Assembly: GCA_947444305.1 (NCBI GenBank)
Contig: CANEZP010000013.1
Coordinates: 1 to 64,000, forward strand
Direction: 5' to 3'
From: Pseudobdellovibrionaceae bacterium
GTDB taxonomy: Bacteria > Bdellovibrionota > Bdellovibrionia > Bdellovibrionales > UBA1609
DNA length: 64,000 bases
Positions 25,242 through 34,699 of the stretch are shown in pieces (position 1 is the first letter of the stretch; the number at the start of each line of letters is the position of its first letter). The notes beneath the pieces are model-generated. The model was given only the letters and a program-made list of their open reading frames with translations, was not told where the DNA came from and did not search any database. The position numbers were made by a program, and so were the translations under genes.

Positions 25242-26759
25242 ATGAACTCCCTCGATTCAATATCCAGATTCAGTCTCAAAGTAATGCTAAGATTTGGCAT
25301 GAGATTTCAAAAAAAATTGGCCGTTAGGATCTTTGCCGTCGCCGTCCTTACGATCGCAAGTATCTCGCCATTTCAAAACTGTTCATCGGGTTTTCAATCA
25401 CTTGAATCATCGAAAGTCGCCACGACGACAACGAGGGTCGACCCAGTACCCAATCCAGAAATTCTCAAACCATTAGACGAGGCCGGATACGATATTATCA
25501 TCACCGCGGGACAATCGAATTCAACGATGGCTGGCCAAGGAAGCTTTCAAGATCCTGTGGGCAGCGGGTACGACGCACAAATCTTCCAGATCGGCCGGGA
25601 ACCTCAAGTCAATTTAAAGGTGATCCCCGCTGGTGACGCCATTCAAGCCTGGGGTTACGCGCCTTCACTTGAAGGAAAACGGGCCGCGTTCGTTATGTCC
25701 TTCGCACGACAATACGCAAAAGAAAGATTGAGTTCTAAACGAAAAGTATTGATCGTTGCCGGTGGCTACGGAGGCACCAGTTTGCTTTTTTGGGACGATA
25801 AAGTTGAGTTTACCGGCGATAACACGATCCTCGCCGATGATCTCAAAGCCCGCGTGGCCGCGGCTTTACGTCAACCGGGTCAAAACCGCGTCGTGGCTTT
25901 TCTTTGGCATCAAGGCGAAACGGACGTAGGCGTTGCCTACCATTTAAGAAACAACCTTTCCACTTTCAGCGTACCTTACCCCGGTGGATCAGCCGAAGTT
26001 CCTACCTCTCTGGGAGGATTTAGTCAGCACGCCCAGCGCCTCGCTAACCTTATCGCAAAAGTCCGACTTGAGTTAGATGAACCACATTTACCTTTCATCA
26101 AAGGTGAATTGAGCGAGCGGCACTTTCGCGACCTCGGCAGTGTCACCGTAGGAAGCGGAGCGAACGCCAAAACATTCAACTACGCCGATCAATATTTAAT
26201 GCTGAATGATTTTTACGAAGCCCATCGCCAGTTAGAACCTATGATCGGCGATACGGGTTTTGCTTCCTCACAAGGTTTGCCGTCGAATGGCGACGCCGGA
26301 TTTGCCGAATGCAGTGGTTCGGGCCTTGAGCCCGTCGCCAAATGCCACGTTCACTTCAGTGCCCAAGGGCAGATCGAATTCGGGAAGAGATATTTCAATA
26401 AGTGGCGCGACATCAAAAAGGTTTTTGGGAATGTTGAGAGCGCGACACGAGAAACCGATGGTACCGTAACTGTCGTTGGCTGGACATGCGAACGAGGCTC
26501 AACTCAAAAAGAGATTGTTCATGCTATAGCCAGCCCAACGGGCGCAACCGAGCCAACACCGGTCGCATCGGCTTATGTTGACGCAGCTAACGAACCCGAA
26601 GTTTCAAGCTTGTGCGGTACCGCCGGACCACATCGCTTTAAAATTTTAATCCCGGCACATTTGGCAAAATCTCTCTCGGGTCAAAAAATTGAGGTTCAGC
26701 TCGTGCTGAATGATCGCTCAAAAGTGATAGTGCCGGGACTACCCCTTTATTATCCTTAA
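25242..26759 (+). CDS. Lipoprotein SGNH acetylesterase (CE6/SASA type)
   Basis: The signal ends ISPFQNCSSGF, an 'FQNC' lipobox with lipid-accepting Cys at residue 47 (28 if the ATG at 25299 is the true start). Residues about 80-395 form a SASA/CE6 esterase: IIITAGQSNSTMAG (block with nucleophile Ser), VAGGYGGTSLLFW, FLWHQGETDVG (block III) and CHVHFSAQGQIEFGKRY (catalytic His). Such enzymes remove acetyl groups from xylan or sialic acid. A C-terminal beta domain of about 95 residues (VVGWTCERGS...) follows. It should act at the cell surface on acetylated glycans. Confidence 0.8.
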   Translation: MNSLDSISRFSLKVMLRFGMRFQKKLAVRIFAVAVLTIASISPFQNCSSGFQSLESSKVATTTTRVDPVPNPEILKPLDEAGYDIIITAGQSNSTMAGQGSFQDPVGSGYDAQIFQIGREPQVNLKVIPAGDAIQAWGYAPSLEGKRAAFVMSFARQYAKERLSSKRKVLIVAGGYGGTSLLFWDDKVEFTGDNTILADDLKARVAAALRQPGQNRVVAFLWHQGETDVGVAYHLRNNLSTFSVPYPGGSAEVPTSLGGFSQHAQRLANLIAKVRLELDEPHLPFIKGELSERHFRDLGSVTVGSGANAKTFNYADQYLMLNDFYEAHRQLEPMIGDTGFASSQGLPSNGDAGFAECSGSGLEPVAKCHVHFSAQGQIEFGKRYFNKWRDIKKVFGNVESATRETDGTVTVVGWTCERGSTQKEIVHAIASPTGATEPTPVASAYVDAANEPEVSSLCGTAGPHRFKILIPAHLAKSLSGQKIEVQLVLNDRSKVIVPGLPLYYP

Positions 26760-26798
26760 TCTGCATATCTAGACTGCGTCAGGTCTGGTGGTTAGAAT

Positions 26799-27263
26799 TT
26801 AGATGATCGTTGGCGCGATGTTCTTCAACACCACATTTTTGCGCGCAGACTTTCCGGTTGTGGGATTTACGCAATCTAAAATAACGCTGTTCCGGTAACC
26901 GTTGTTGTCCTGATAAAAACTGAGGAACACACCGCACTCCGATCGATCCCCCGTCGAAAATGACAAGATCAACCGGGCCTGTAACGAACCAAGCTGCGGC
27001 ACGACGACTTCCGCTAGAGGCTGATTGGACCCAAACCGTTTCGTTTCACCTACGTAACCTCCGTGCGCGCTCGCGAAAGAATCCGACAACGAAGCGTAGA
27101 CCCGCTCGCGGGCCGCCTCGTCCCGACGGTAGCTCTCGGCCTTCTCAGCCTTCCACTGTTGTGTTTGACGAGTGGCCTCCGCCCGCGAAGCTTCTAGGTA
27201 ATCGGCGCCCGCCGTTTGCGAGAGGGCTGAAACGGCTAAGAAAACCAATGCACAGTGTTTCAT
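26799..27263 (-). CDS. Small secreted protein of unknown function
   Basis: 154 residues: signal peptide (CALVFLAVSALSQTAGA), a charged helix rich in Glu, Ala and Arg (residues 22-60), then a beta-type domain with two Cys (SECGVFL, LDCVNP). The order of signal, charged helix and beta tail is shared with 3535-3876. Family not recognised. Confidence 0.6.
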   Translation of the reverse strand: MKHCALVFLAVSALSQTAGADYLEASRAEATRQTQQWKAEKAESYRRDEAARERVYASLSDSFASAHGGYVGETKRFGSNQPLAEVVVPQLGSLQARLILSFSTGDRSECGVFLSFYQDNNGYRNSVILDCVNPTTGKSARKNVVLKNIAPTII

Positions 27264-27352
27264 GTCTGATCCTTCGTCTGAGTTAGTGAAATCGCCTTTT
27301 CAATACACCCACCCGACGGAGATAAACAATCACTCTTCGCCTTCGACGCGCT

Positions 27353-27973
27353 TTAGCGGCCTTCGTCGGCGACGGAAATATCATCGTTAGGCGCGTCACC
27401 GAAGCGGTAATTGAGAAACCTCCCCGAGGCTTGCGCCGCATTGATTTTTACTTGGATCTTTTGGCGATCCTCTTCGCAAGCCTCCGAGGAAAGCCCCTCG
27501 TAGCGGGAGGTCGCGTAGATGACGATGCCGCTCACTTTCAAGATGAACCGCTTATCCAGTCCGTCTAAATCCATATCCCTACAAGCGGCAACTAAACCGA
27601 CGGGAGAAATATTCGTTACGCCAGACCCGTCTGCATTTATGATTCGAAAATCTTTTGCGATATCGTCCGAAGAACCAAACTGGATAAGTTTTCCGGATAG
27701 GCCGGCCAGATTGACTAAGGCTCGCAAACGAAATGCTTCTTGAGAGCAACGGCTTCCGGTCCAATAAGAAGATGATCTATAGATATCGTCCCACCGGTTA
27801 TGCTGCGTTGCCGATTCTTCGTTATATGATCTAACCGCCTTTGAGACTTTGAGTTCGTGCCAATAAATCGAACAGGCCACGGTTAAACCATTTGGCGACA
27901 CGACGAGATCCGCACCCCAGCACGCCAACGGGAAAAAGCTTACGAAAAGCAAAATAAATTTTTGCGACCACAT
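27353..27973 (-). CDS. Secreted protein of unknown function
   Basis: 206 residues: signal peptide (FILLFVSFFPLACWG), then a mature part with Cys at VACSIYW, RCSQEA, AACRDM and EACEED. The spacing would allow two disulfides. No family recognised. Separated from the next same-strand gene upstream by only 38 bp. Confidence 0.6.
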   Translation of the reverse strand: MWSQKFILLFVSFFPLACWGADLVVSPNGLTVACSIYWHELKVSKAVRSYNEESATQHNRWDDIYRSSSYWTGSRCSQEAFRLRALVNLAGLSGKLIQFGSSDDIAKDFRIINADGSGVTNISPVGLVAACRDMDLDGLDKRFILKVSGIVIYATSRYEGLSSEACEEDRQKIQVKINAAQASGRFLNYRFGDAPNDDISVADEGR

Positions 27974-28011
27974 TTTAAATACCCAAATCGCTCATGACGT
28001 TCTCCGCACTT

Positions 28012-28347
28012 TCAATTCGCACTGTAATCATCGAGATCGTAAACTGCATTCGCGAATCCGTAGACGGAGAGAACACAATCCGCCACGAGCTGCTGCAGAA
28101 CAAGCGGCTGACCTTCGTACTTCCGACAAGTCGCGATCAACGGTAAATACGTTTGGCTGTTTTCAAATTGGTCCGCGCAAACCTTGATGACGTGATTTTT
28201 CTCGGTAAGCCGTTGTTGACCCTCGGCCGTTGATCGATTCAGCTTCTCAATTTCGCTCCGACAGCTGATGGCTTGCGAATGGTTCGAGCCGGCGGAAGCG
28301 ACGAACGGGGTACCCGTCAGCACGAGGGCCAAATAAACTTTCAACAT
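28012..28347 (-). CDS. Small secreted helical protein of unknown function
   Basis: The ATG at 28347 is preceded by AAAGGAGT at ideal spacing and gives a signal peptide (MLKVYLALVLTGTPFVASA); an ATG at 28371 is less likely. The mature 90 residues are helical with four Cys (SCRSE, VCADQ, TCRKY, DCVLS). It probably heads a transcript with 27353-27973. Confidence 0.6.
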   Translation of the reverse strand: MLKVYLALVLTGTPFVASAGSNHSQAISCRSEIEKLNRSTAEGQQRLTEKNHVIKVCADQFENSQTYLPLIATCRKYEGQPLVLQQLVADCVLSVYGFANAVYDLDDYSAN

Positions 28348-28571
28348 TACAGACTCCTTTTTTAAAATCATGAGTGGTTACTGGCCGGACAATAGCGCCA
28401 CCGGCGAATTCAGACAAAAAACTGTGCACGCGACGTCAATAAAATCGGTTAAGTGACTGATTCTGCTGGAGGTACTGTATTCGACCCGGTCGTCTACCGG
28501 TGCTTCTCCACATCGAAATTTGGCGTGTGATTTGCAATTTACGGCGCGTGACCTTGTTGAAATCGCACTCA

Positions 28572-30134
28572 ATGGCGTGGCGCTGTTTAGCGGCTGCAAT
28601 ACTTACCTTATCGTGTGCTCAAGCGAGCGCCGATCAACCTTCTTTGAATATTCCTCGGCTTCAATCGGGGCGGGCCTCCGTCTTTCGCGCGACTCTCATC
28701 GGGCCTTTTTTGCACACGAGTGATTGCACGTCGCTGCTGTCCGCGGGCGCTTTCTCGGCGTGGAATCAGACCAAATTAATAACGGACTTCAGCAACCAAA
28801 ACTTCGAACGCCGCGGCTGGAGTGCCGATTTCCTGGCGGAAAGATTGCCGCTGGCGTGGAAGTACCGGCATCGCTCGCAATACGTCGCGCTGACGAGAGC
28901 GACGGGATCAAGCGAGCTTGTCGCCTCCGTAGGTCTTTCGTGGACGACGTACACGGCGGCTTCGATCCCTGCCGCCGAAAGCCGAATAACTTCAGCCGAA
29001 GTCTCTTCGTCACTGCCGGGAGAACTTTCGCTGGGGGCCCGGCCTTTCCCACGACCTTTAAGCACAAACGGTCAAGGCATCGTTTTCGAGCTACGTACCT
29101 GGGCGATCGCCAAAGACGGACTGAGCGCGGAAGAAAGAGGCGAAGCGTTCGGTACTCTCCTTTCGCATCTTCTCCCGATGGTTTTTGAAAAGATCGAACA
29201 CCTCCCCGACCTTTACGATCAATCCATTCTGTACACTTACGGCGACAAGACATCGTTGAAGCTATACGGGATGATGGGGTTCGAAAATATTTCCGCCACG
29301 CCCATTCATCATGAAGGAGCGGACTGGTGGATATTGGCGATCAGCCCCAAAGGTCTGGAAGCTCTCGTCTCGCGCATGAAATCACCGGCTTTTATTTACG
29401 ATCTCAATCAAGAACTCGAGGTCAATTTACCGCAAGGCCGCTTCAAGGTTCAGGCGACGCGCGGCTTCGGGCACGACGGTGCGGTTTACACCCGCCACGC
29501 CGAAGGCCCGAGTGGTGAACCGCGCACGATCATCGAGAACTTGGCTTATCCGACCACCCTCTCCGGGGACATTTCGCTGCTCAGTGGAAGCAACGTGGTG
29601 TGGAGCGAAGATGGTGGGCTCGAGGCCGTGACAGGGATCATGAAACCGCACACGATGGAACCGGGAATCGTCGCCGGCGTGGGAAGTTCAATTGCGAAAC
29701 TTAAAGCCAACGAAGAAGTAGAATTTGGCTTCAACGAAAAAGGTGACCTTTTTTCTTCGCGAAGATCCATTCACCAAAGCCAACGCCCGGCGCGTTTCGA
29801 ACGAGAACTCAAGTACATAAAATTCCTCGCGATAGAAGCGGAAATGGCACGCGGACTTTGGGCGGCGGAAGGGTCCGCAGTGGCGTGGACGACCGATCGC
29901 TCCACCCTTCTGATCAAAGAGCTCGGCCGGAGTGGTTCATTCACGGTCTCGGGAGTGCGCCTACGGGCCGCACAAGGTTCGTCTCTCCACATCGATCCGT
30001 GGCGGGTCGTCGTATCGCAAATTGTGAATAGATTGCGCCTTCCGAATGGCAAATGGATTGAGCCCGGCAAAGGCCTCGAGATCCCGCTAAAGAGTAACGG
30101 GACGGCAAACTGGTCAAAGGTAAAAGTCTTATGA
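28572..30134 (+). CDS. Secreted protein with GNAT-like N-terminal region
   Basis: The ATG at 28572 gives a signal peptide (MAWRCLAAAILTLSCAQASA). Residues about 25-290 look like an acyltransferase of the GNAT/acyl-homoserine-lactone-synthase kind: RHRSQYVALTRATGSSELVA, VFELRTWAIAKDGLSAEERG and the closing SLKLYGMMGFENIS followed by DWWILAISPKGLEALV, the 'lYrklGFe' end of GNAT folds. The remaining 240 residues are a beta-rich domain with no recognised family. A GNAT fold behind a signal peptide is odd because acyl-CoA is not exported. Its stop overlaps the start of a TetR regulator gene (ATGA). Confidence 0.55.
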   Translation: MAWRCLAAAILTLSCAQASADQPSLNIPRLQSGRASVFRATLIGPFLHTSDCTSLLSAGAFSAWNQTKLITDFSNQNFERRGWSADFLAERLPLAWKYRHRSQYVALTRATGSSELVASVGLSWTTYTAASIPAAESRITSAEVSSSLPGELSLGARPFPRPLSTNGQGIVFELRTWAIAKDGLSAEERGEAFGTLLSHLLPMVFEKIEHLPDLYDQSILYTYGDKTSLKLYGMMGFENISATPIHHEGADWWILAISPKGLEALVSRMKSPAFIYDLNQELEVNLPQGRFKVQATRGFGHDGAVYTRHAEGPSGEPRTIIENLAYPTTLSGDISLLSGSNVVWSEDGGLEAVTGIMKPHTMEPGIVAGVGSSIAKLKANEEVEFGFNEKGDLFSSRRSIHQSQRPARFERELKYIKFLAIEAEMARGLWAAEGSAVAWTTDRSTLLIKELGRSGSFTVSGVRLRAAQGSSLHIDPWRVVVSQIVNRLRLPNGKWIEPGKGLEIPLKSNGTANWSKVKVL

Positions 30135-30811
30135 GCCGTCAGATAATCAAAGATGATCTTCGTTTCCTTTTGTTCTCTGAAATCTACTCACGCTTCGACG
30201 AGCCCAAAACGAAACGCAAAGCCTTCGCGCTTTTGGAAGCCGCCATTCAGTGCTTCGACCGCAAAGGCTTCGAAGGTACGACATTAAATATGATCGCGAG
30301 AGAAGCCGGCATCTCACGCCCTCTGCTCAACCATTACTTCAAAGGCATGCAAGAGATTCGGGAAACCTCGATCAAATACATTCGCGTGCTCTTTCAAAAG
30401 ATTGCCGTAGATGCCATGTCAAAAAGCGAGCGCCCAGACGAAATGCTCAAGCAATACATTGAGGCGTGTTTCTTTTGGGCGGAGAATTTCAAAACGCACC
30501 GGCACGTATGGCTGCGTTTTTTAAGTTCGTGCGGCAAGAGTAAATCCGATCGCCTACTTAATACCCGAAGCGTGAATGCGGGCAGCGAACGCCTCGCCCA
30601 GCTTTTGTCGAAGGGCCAATCGACCGGAGTTTTCACATGCTCCGATCACTGGCAAGCCGCGCGTTTGATTCAACTCACCGTCCTCGGTGCTTTAACAGCC
30701 TACGCGACGGAAAACTCGTCAAGCAATGTCGACCTCTCAAGTTCCGTCATCCGGCAATGCATGATCATAGCCGGGGCCGATCTGAAATTCAGTCAATCGA
30801 CCCCGCGTTGA
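30131..30811 (+). CDS. TetR/AcrR-family transcriptional regulator
   Basis: Residues 25-75 carry a TetR helix-turn-helix: ALLEAAIQCFDRKGFEGTTLNMIAREAGISRPLLNHYFKGMQEI. The C-terminal ligand-binding part (residues 80-226) is helical. It overlaps the secreted GNAT-like gene by 4 bp, so the two are translated together; the regulator probably controls its own operon in response to a small molecule. Confidence 0.9.
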   Translation: MSRQIIKDDLRFLLFSEIYSRFDEPKTKRKAFALLEAAIQCFDRKGFEGTTLNMIAREAGISRPLLNHYFKGMQEIRETSIKYIRVLFQKIAVDAMSKSERPDEMLKQYIEACFFWAENFKTHRHVWLRFLSSCGKSKSDRLLNTRSVNAGSERLAQLLSKGQSTGVFTCSDHWQAARLIQLTVLGALTAYATENSSSNVDLSSSVIRQCMIIAGADLKFSQSTPR

Positions 30812-30953
30812 CCTTAGCAAAACAACTTGGCACCATTTGCACATGGTAAAACTCTTAAGACTTATCCTTGCCGGAAGTACGGGCTAGGAGACCTCGTTAA
30901 ATAATCAACCAAAAACCTGCAGCAGTCGGCAGGCGCCCGGCCCGATTAGGAAT

Positions 30954-31583
30954 TCACTTCTTCTGCGAAAGCACGCACTTCGTGCCGTCGGGCTCATCCA
31001 TCACGGCGGACGATCCTAGCATTTCGATCTGCTTATTCGTTTTCATTTTCAAACGCTGGAATTTATCTGTCGATTCCGCCGGCTCAAGGATTTCGATCCA
31101 CAAGGGCTTGTCTTTGACGACCTTGAACGTAAACGCTCCTTCACCTTCCATTGAGATATGTTTTGGCTGAATAGAAAACTTCCGATCCGCAGGACAATCC
31201 TCGTTCGTCGATACCCACTGCCCAACGAATTCTTTAAGCGCGCCTTTCACCGGCGTTTCGTGAGCAGGCAGGGACTTGTCCCGGTAGCAGTCGCGTAGCT
31301 TTTTAGACTGGCCGGAGAATATTTCAAGAATTTCTTTAGTAGACTTGTTGGCCTTTACCTTGATGCACACGCAATATCGGCCGTAGGTTCCATTCGAAAA
31401 CTCTTGCTCGCCCGATGGACTCCAATCGCTTTTAGCTTCGTAAAGCCCCTGCTTCGAAACGGTCCAAACCCCGTCCTTATCAATAAATTCGACGTTACCG
31501 GGCGAGGAATTCTCCCACCAACCGCAACGATTTTCAGCGGAATCCGCGAACGTCAGTGACAACATGAAGAAGAAATTTAGCAT
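30954..31583 (-). CDS. Secreted DUF4087-type protein
   Basis: A short signal peptide (MLNFFFMLSLTFADS) is followed by ENRCGWWENSSPGNVEFID and DGVWTVSKQGLYEA, then GTYGRYCVCIKV, matching the DUF4087 pattern (E-RCGW-NPTPGN...W.I..QG...YG.CAC). Unlike a minimal family member it has a second beta domain (residues 115-209) resembling a small lipocalin-like or META-type fold (FVGQWVSTNEDC...). Function unknown; periplasmic or extracellular. Confidence 0.65.
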   Translation of the reverse strand: MLNFFFMLSLTFADSAENRCGWWENSSPGNVEFIDKDGVWTVSKQGLYEAKSDWSPSGEQEFSNGTYGRYCVCIKVKANKSTKEILEIFSGQSKKLRDCYRDKSLPAHETPVKGALKEFVGQWVSTNEDCPADRKFSIQPKHISMEGEGAFTFKVVKDKPLWIEILEPAESTDKFQRLKMKTNKQIEMLGSSAVMDEPDGTKCVLSQKK

Positions 31584-31711
31584 TTAAAAAGCATCCACGG
31601 AGTGAGCCTAAGGAGGCAAGCGCTATTCATGCGTATTCTGCAAAGCCTCTAGCGCTCTGCAAGTTTAGCAGGAATTATCTGCCATTGCTTACGCAGAAGA
31701 ACGCCTCAAAC

Positions 31712-31948
31712 CTAAAAACCGGTCTTGGGCTTGCCTCGCCGATATTGTTCTTCAGTGATCTCAGCACCGTGAAGTAGAGCTTCGTTAAAAAGCTTATTCG
31801 AATGTTCAACGGGAACCCCAAACATCTCGCCGTAAAACTTCCGGTAAATAATTTTAGCTTTATGATCCCACCAGAACATGACGTCCTCAAATTCGTAATC
31901 AACGAATATGTCTTGCGACTCAAGTCGTGGTCCTTTTTCTAAGCCCAT
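31712..31948 (-). CDS. Small cytoplasmic protein of unknown function
   Basis: From the ATG at 31948 the product is 78 residues (MGLEKGPRLESQDIF...), acidic and aromatic-rich (DVMFWWDHKAKIIYRKFYGE), with no signal peptide. An ATG at 31984 adds 12 residues. No ribosome site seen for either. The size and composition recall immunity or antitoxin-like proteins, but nothing confirms that. It lies close to another short, broken minus-strand gene. Confidence 0.45.
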   Translation of the reverse strand: MGLEKGPRLESQDIFVDYEFEDVMFWWDHKAKIIYRKFYGEMFGVPVEHSNKLFNEALLHGAEITEEQYRRGKPKTGF

Positions 31949-32091
31949 ATTGCATATGCTAATTCGTGACCGCAGCACGATCAAGACTTACAGATATGTA
32001 AGAAATGAAGGTGTTGCTGGATTTCTATACGGCATTGAGCTGGCTTCTAGGAAGGCCACTAACGCCCGCGCTAAAAGTTGTTATTGGGACA

Positions 32092-32365
32092 TTAACAAAG
32101 CCCTGAATAGCGCCACTTCCATGGGATAGGCATACCATTCTTATCTAGGGCTCTGATCCAGCCTTTCTTCGTCCATTTTTCTTTAGGAGAGTCTTCGCAA
32201 GATTCAATTTTCTTTTTAAACTTCCTTAGAAACACTTCCGCCCACTGGCCATTGAATTTTCCGGTTAATTCGATTTCTTCGTCGGTCCAATGTCCACTCT
32301 AAACGAGAGTCGCAATCGTCGCGGAAGTATTTGCGGGCGAGCTTTTGATGAAGAATAATCGCCAT
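32092..32365 (-). pseudogene. Small protein gene frameshifted by a 7-bp duplication
   Basis: From the ATG at 32365 the frame reads MAIILHQKLARKYFRDDCDS and RLEWT; the protein then continues in the other frame as WTDEEIELTGKFNGQWAEVF and onward to a TAA at 32092-32094. The switch lies at a near-duplicated TGGACAT/TGGACC. Deleting seven bases gives RLEWTDEEIELTGKF without a break and an intact product of 88 residues. There is no signal peptide and no family recognised. It begins just past the stop of 32386-33525, so it was probably its operon partner. Confidence 0.5.
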
Positions 32366-32385
32366 CGCAAATGGATGCGCAAAAT

Positions 32386-33525
32386 CTATTCTGATGGATC
32401 TGACCAGGTCCAGACTGAACCATCCTTTTTCAGCATCAGATAGTGGCGATCACCAAATTGAAGGTCAGCTAATTCAGAAGCCTCGGAGGGATTCAGTTTA
32501 GCGACCAATTCCTCCCGATCAAAGTATCGAATTTTTTTTAGTTCATTCGTTTTAGTTAAAATAAGAAACTCTCCTGCCGCTCCCTGAAAGACTCTGGCTA
32601 CCCCATCCCAGCTTAAAATTTTGTTTTTGGCATCTTGACCTAGATTAAGGCCAACATCGGCGGTTATAAGAAGGAGACGATCCTTTTCTGTAAGGATCAC
32701 GAATGCGTCTTTGTTGTTTCGAGACGAGACGAACACATCACGCACCGGCTCTTCGATCAGTGCACGAAAGAATTTGTTAATGCTTTTTGTTCGAGACAGA
32801 TAGAGATCGGACGCCCAATCCTCAGAAATAATCGGGATTTGATTCTGGTCCAAGTACCCAAAGTATCTGTCATCGGATCCAACAAAAGCTCGAATGTGGG
32901 CAGGTAATTTCGAGAGTATGCGGGGTGCTTCAAATGTCCACTCCGCTGCAATCATATCAGGTTGGCCAGACCTCCATGTCCAGATTCGCTGTTGATCGTC
33001 TACTGCCGCTGATCGGACTCTTGCTCCTCCATTTTTGCCGATCATCACCTGAACAACATTGCGCACCTCTTTAATTTCAAAGGGTTTCCTGAAATCGGCT
33101 CTTTCAAAGCCAAAAGCGTCCACTATCCACCGGCTCAGGAAAAAGCGACGCTTCGGCTCAACGTAGGCATTCGAATTGCCCCATGTAAAAACACGACCAT
33201 CCAACGTTTTTGCTAAGATATGAGAATTTACAGAAATGAAATTCGAAGGGGGCAGATCAAATTTCGATGGAATATTCGATAGCGCAATTTCGCCCATACC
33301 AATGTTCGAATTCCCCCAACCGTAAATTTCTCCCTTCGAATTGAGCGCCCATGATGAATGTCCGTAAGCTCCAATTTCAACAACTGAAGCCAGATCGTTA
33401 ATCTGTACAAATCTAACGTCCGAGATTTCAAGTCCATTTGCCATACACACATCAATTTGTGAAAAACTGCCGACGATTAACCAAGCTAGAATCGTTGTAG
33501 CAGTAAGTCCGTAAGCTCTTCTCAC
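32386..33525 (-). CDS. Secreted RCC1-like beta-propeller protein
   Basis: 379 residues with a signal-like N-terminus (TTILAWLIVGSFSQIDVCMA). Degenerate RCC1 blades follow: GHSSWALNSKGEIYGWGNSN, SHILAKTLDGRVFTWGNSN, RSAAVDDQQRIWTW, EFLILTKTNELKKIRYF and a closing HYLMLKKDGSVWTWSD. Blades are more divergent than in 19466-21052 and lack the paired Cys. It likely folds as a seven-blade propeller. By eye it is A+T-richer than most of the window, as are its two downstream fragments. Confidence 0.7.
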   Translation of the reverse strand: MRRAYGLTATTILAWLIVGSFSQIDVCMANGLEISDVRFVQINDLASVVEIGAYGHSSWALNSKGEIYGWGNSNIGMGEIALSNIPSKFDLPPSNFISVNSHILAKTLDGRVFTWGNSNAYVEPKRRFFLSRWIVDAFGFERADFRKPFEIKEVRNVVQVMIGKNGGARVRSAAVDDQQRIWTWRSGQPDMIAAEWTFEAPRILSKLPAHIRAFVGSDDRYFGYLDQNQIPIISEDWASDLYLSRTKSINKFFRALIEEPVRDVFVSSRNNKDAFVILTEKDRLLLITADVGLNLGQDAKNKILSWDGVARVFQGAAGEFLILTKTNELKKIRYFDREELVAKLNPSEASELADLQFGDRHYLMLKKDGSVWTWSDPSE

Positions 33526-33690
33526 ACAAAAATGCTATGAGCTGTCGTGAGGAAGATCAACAATCAAATTCTTCGAACTCACTGCGGCTATATCATTGTG
33601 TTCGTTCAAATGGCGCGGCGGCCGACTAGGGAGATTCCGTTCTGGACCGCTTTCTAAAGGCATGACTACAATAAGTCTGGGGGAAGCAGC

Positions 33691-34611
33691 GTGGATGTTG
33701 AAACCTTAAGAACAAATTTTAGACTTCGTTTTGTATGCATAGCGGTGCCAGCGTCGTTGACCGTTGCCGCACTATTTTATTTTGCCCCTTTGTGGCTCAC
33801 ATTGATTTTTGCCGTAGGCGTAGCGCCATTCGTTCTAGCAGTCATAAGTCTTCGAGAAAATTTTGAGCGTACTTACATAAATGAGAAAGTTTTACCCTTT
33901 ATCAAATTGCAACCTAGGCCATTGGATTTTCAAGATTCCGATATTGATTTCAACAGCGCCGTGCTCAACAAACTTAAATTTAGTAGTCATTTTTATGAGA
34001 CAAAAAAATACGTTTCAGGAAGTCTCGGAACCGAACCAGTTCATGTTTCCCTCGTAGGCTTAGAAGCGAGATGGCTCCCCGGTCTCGGTCGATTTCTACT
34101 ATACGGAGCGGTTTTGTTTATGCCCGGCGGGTCGCCGTTCGCAAGTTACCATTGGGAAAGGGAATATGCGCGCACGAGTCTCGGACGATGGATGAAGGTC
34201 ATTTTCGGCGTGTGGCTCTTTAGTTGTGGAATACTATTAGCAGTTAAGGTGTCGGAGCCATTTGCTGGACTGTTGAGGGTCGTGGCTGGTTTTGGCATTA
34301 TGATTGTGCTTGCGCTATCTATCGTCTGGCTTATGCGTCCTCGTGATAAAGACATCGAACCTCCCGCTCTGGCCAAGGCGGTCGAAAAGATGCTTCAAGG
34401 AACGTACTTGACCTGCATGGCGGCAGGAAGGCATGAGTCTGGCAGTTATTTGATTGTCTCCTTTGGGCGGCGTTATTTCTTGCCTCGCGTTTTTCTTCCA
34501 ATTGATTGCCAACCCAAAGAGTGGCCGAAGGTTTGGAGCAGTATCGCGGGGACCGCCGACGAATTGGAAAAAACCATTCCCAACGGAGCTGCCCGACCTT
34601 TCCGTGCTTGA
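33691..34611 (+). CDS. DUF3137-like membrane protein
   Basis: A GTG start at 33691 gives 306 residues. Two helices lie at about 14-52 (VCIAVPASLTVAALFYF, LWLTLIFAVGVAPFVLAVI). A conserved-looking cytosolic block follows with NEKVLPFIKLQPRPLDFQDS and LNKLKFSSHFYETKKYVSGS, the layout of DUF3137 proteins. A second helix pair sits at about 165-212 (VIFGVWLFSCGILLAVKV, GFGIMIVLALSIVWLM). Function of the family is unknown to me; the match is by pattern only. Confidence 0.55.
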   Translation: MDVETLRTNFRLRFVCIAVPASLTVAALFYFAPLWLTLIFAVGVAPFVLAVISLRENFERTYINEKVLPFIKLQPRPLDFQDSDIDFNSAVLNKLKFSSHFYETKKYVSGSLGTEPVHVSLVGLEARWLPGLGRFLLYGAVLFMPGGSPFASYHWEREYARTSLGRWMKVIFGVWLFSCGILLAVKVSEPFAGLLRVVAGFGIMIVLALSIVWLMRPRDKDIEPPALAKAVEKMLQGTYLTCMAAGRHESGSYLIVSFGRRYFLPRVFLPIDCQPKEWPKVWSSIAGTADELEKTIPNGAARPFRA

Positions 34612-34699
34612 ATAAACCACTTCAATCCTGCACAAACGAGGCGCCGAATCGTGCAGGATTTGAGAATTGGCTTGTCCGTCAACAGAACGGAGCAACGCC

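Noticed and set aside
28724-29253. Long frames on both strands inside 28572-30134
   Set aside because: Arg/Gly/Pro-rich shadows; only the 28572 frame gives a signal peptide and structured domains.
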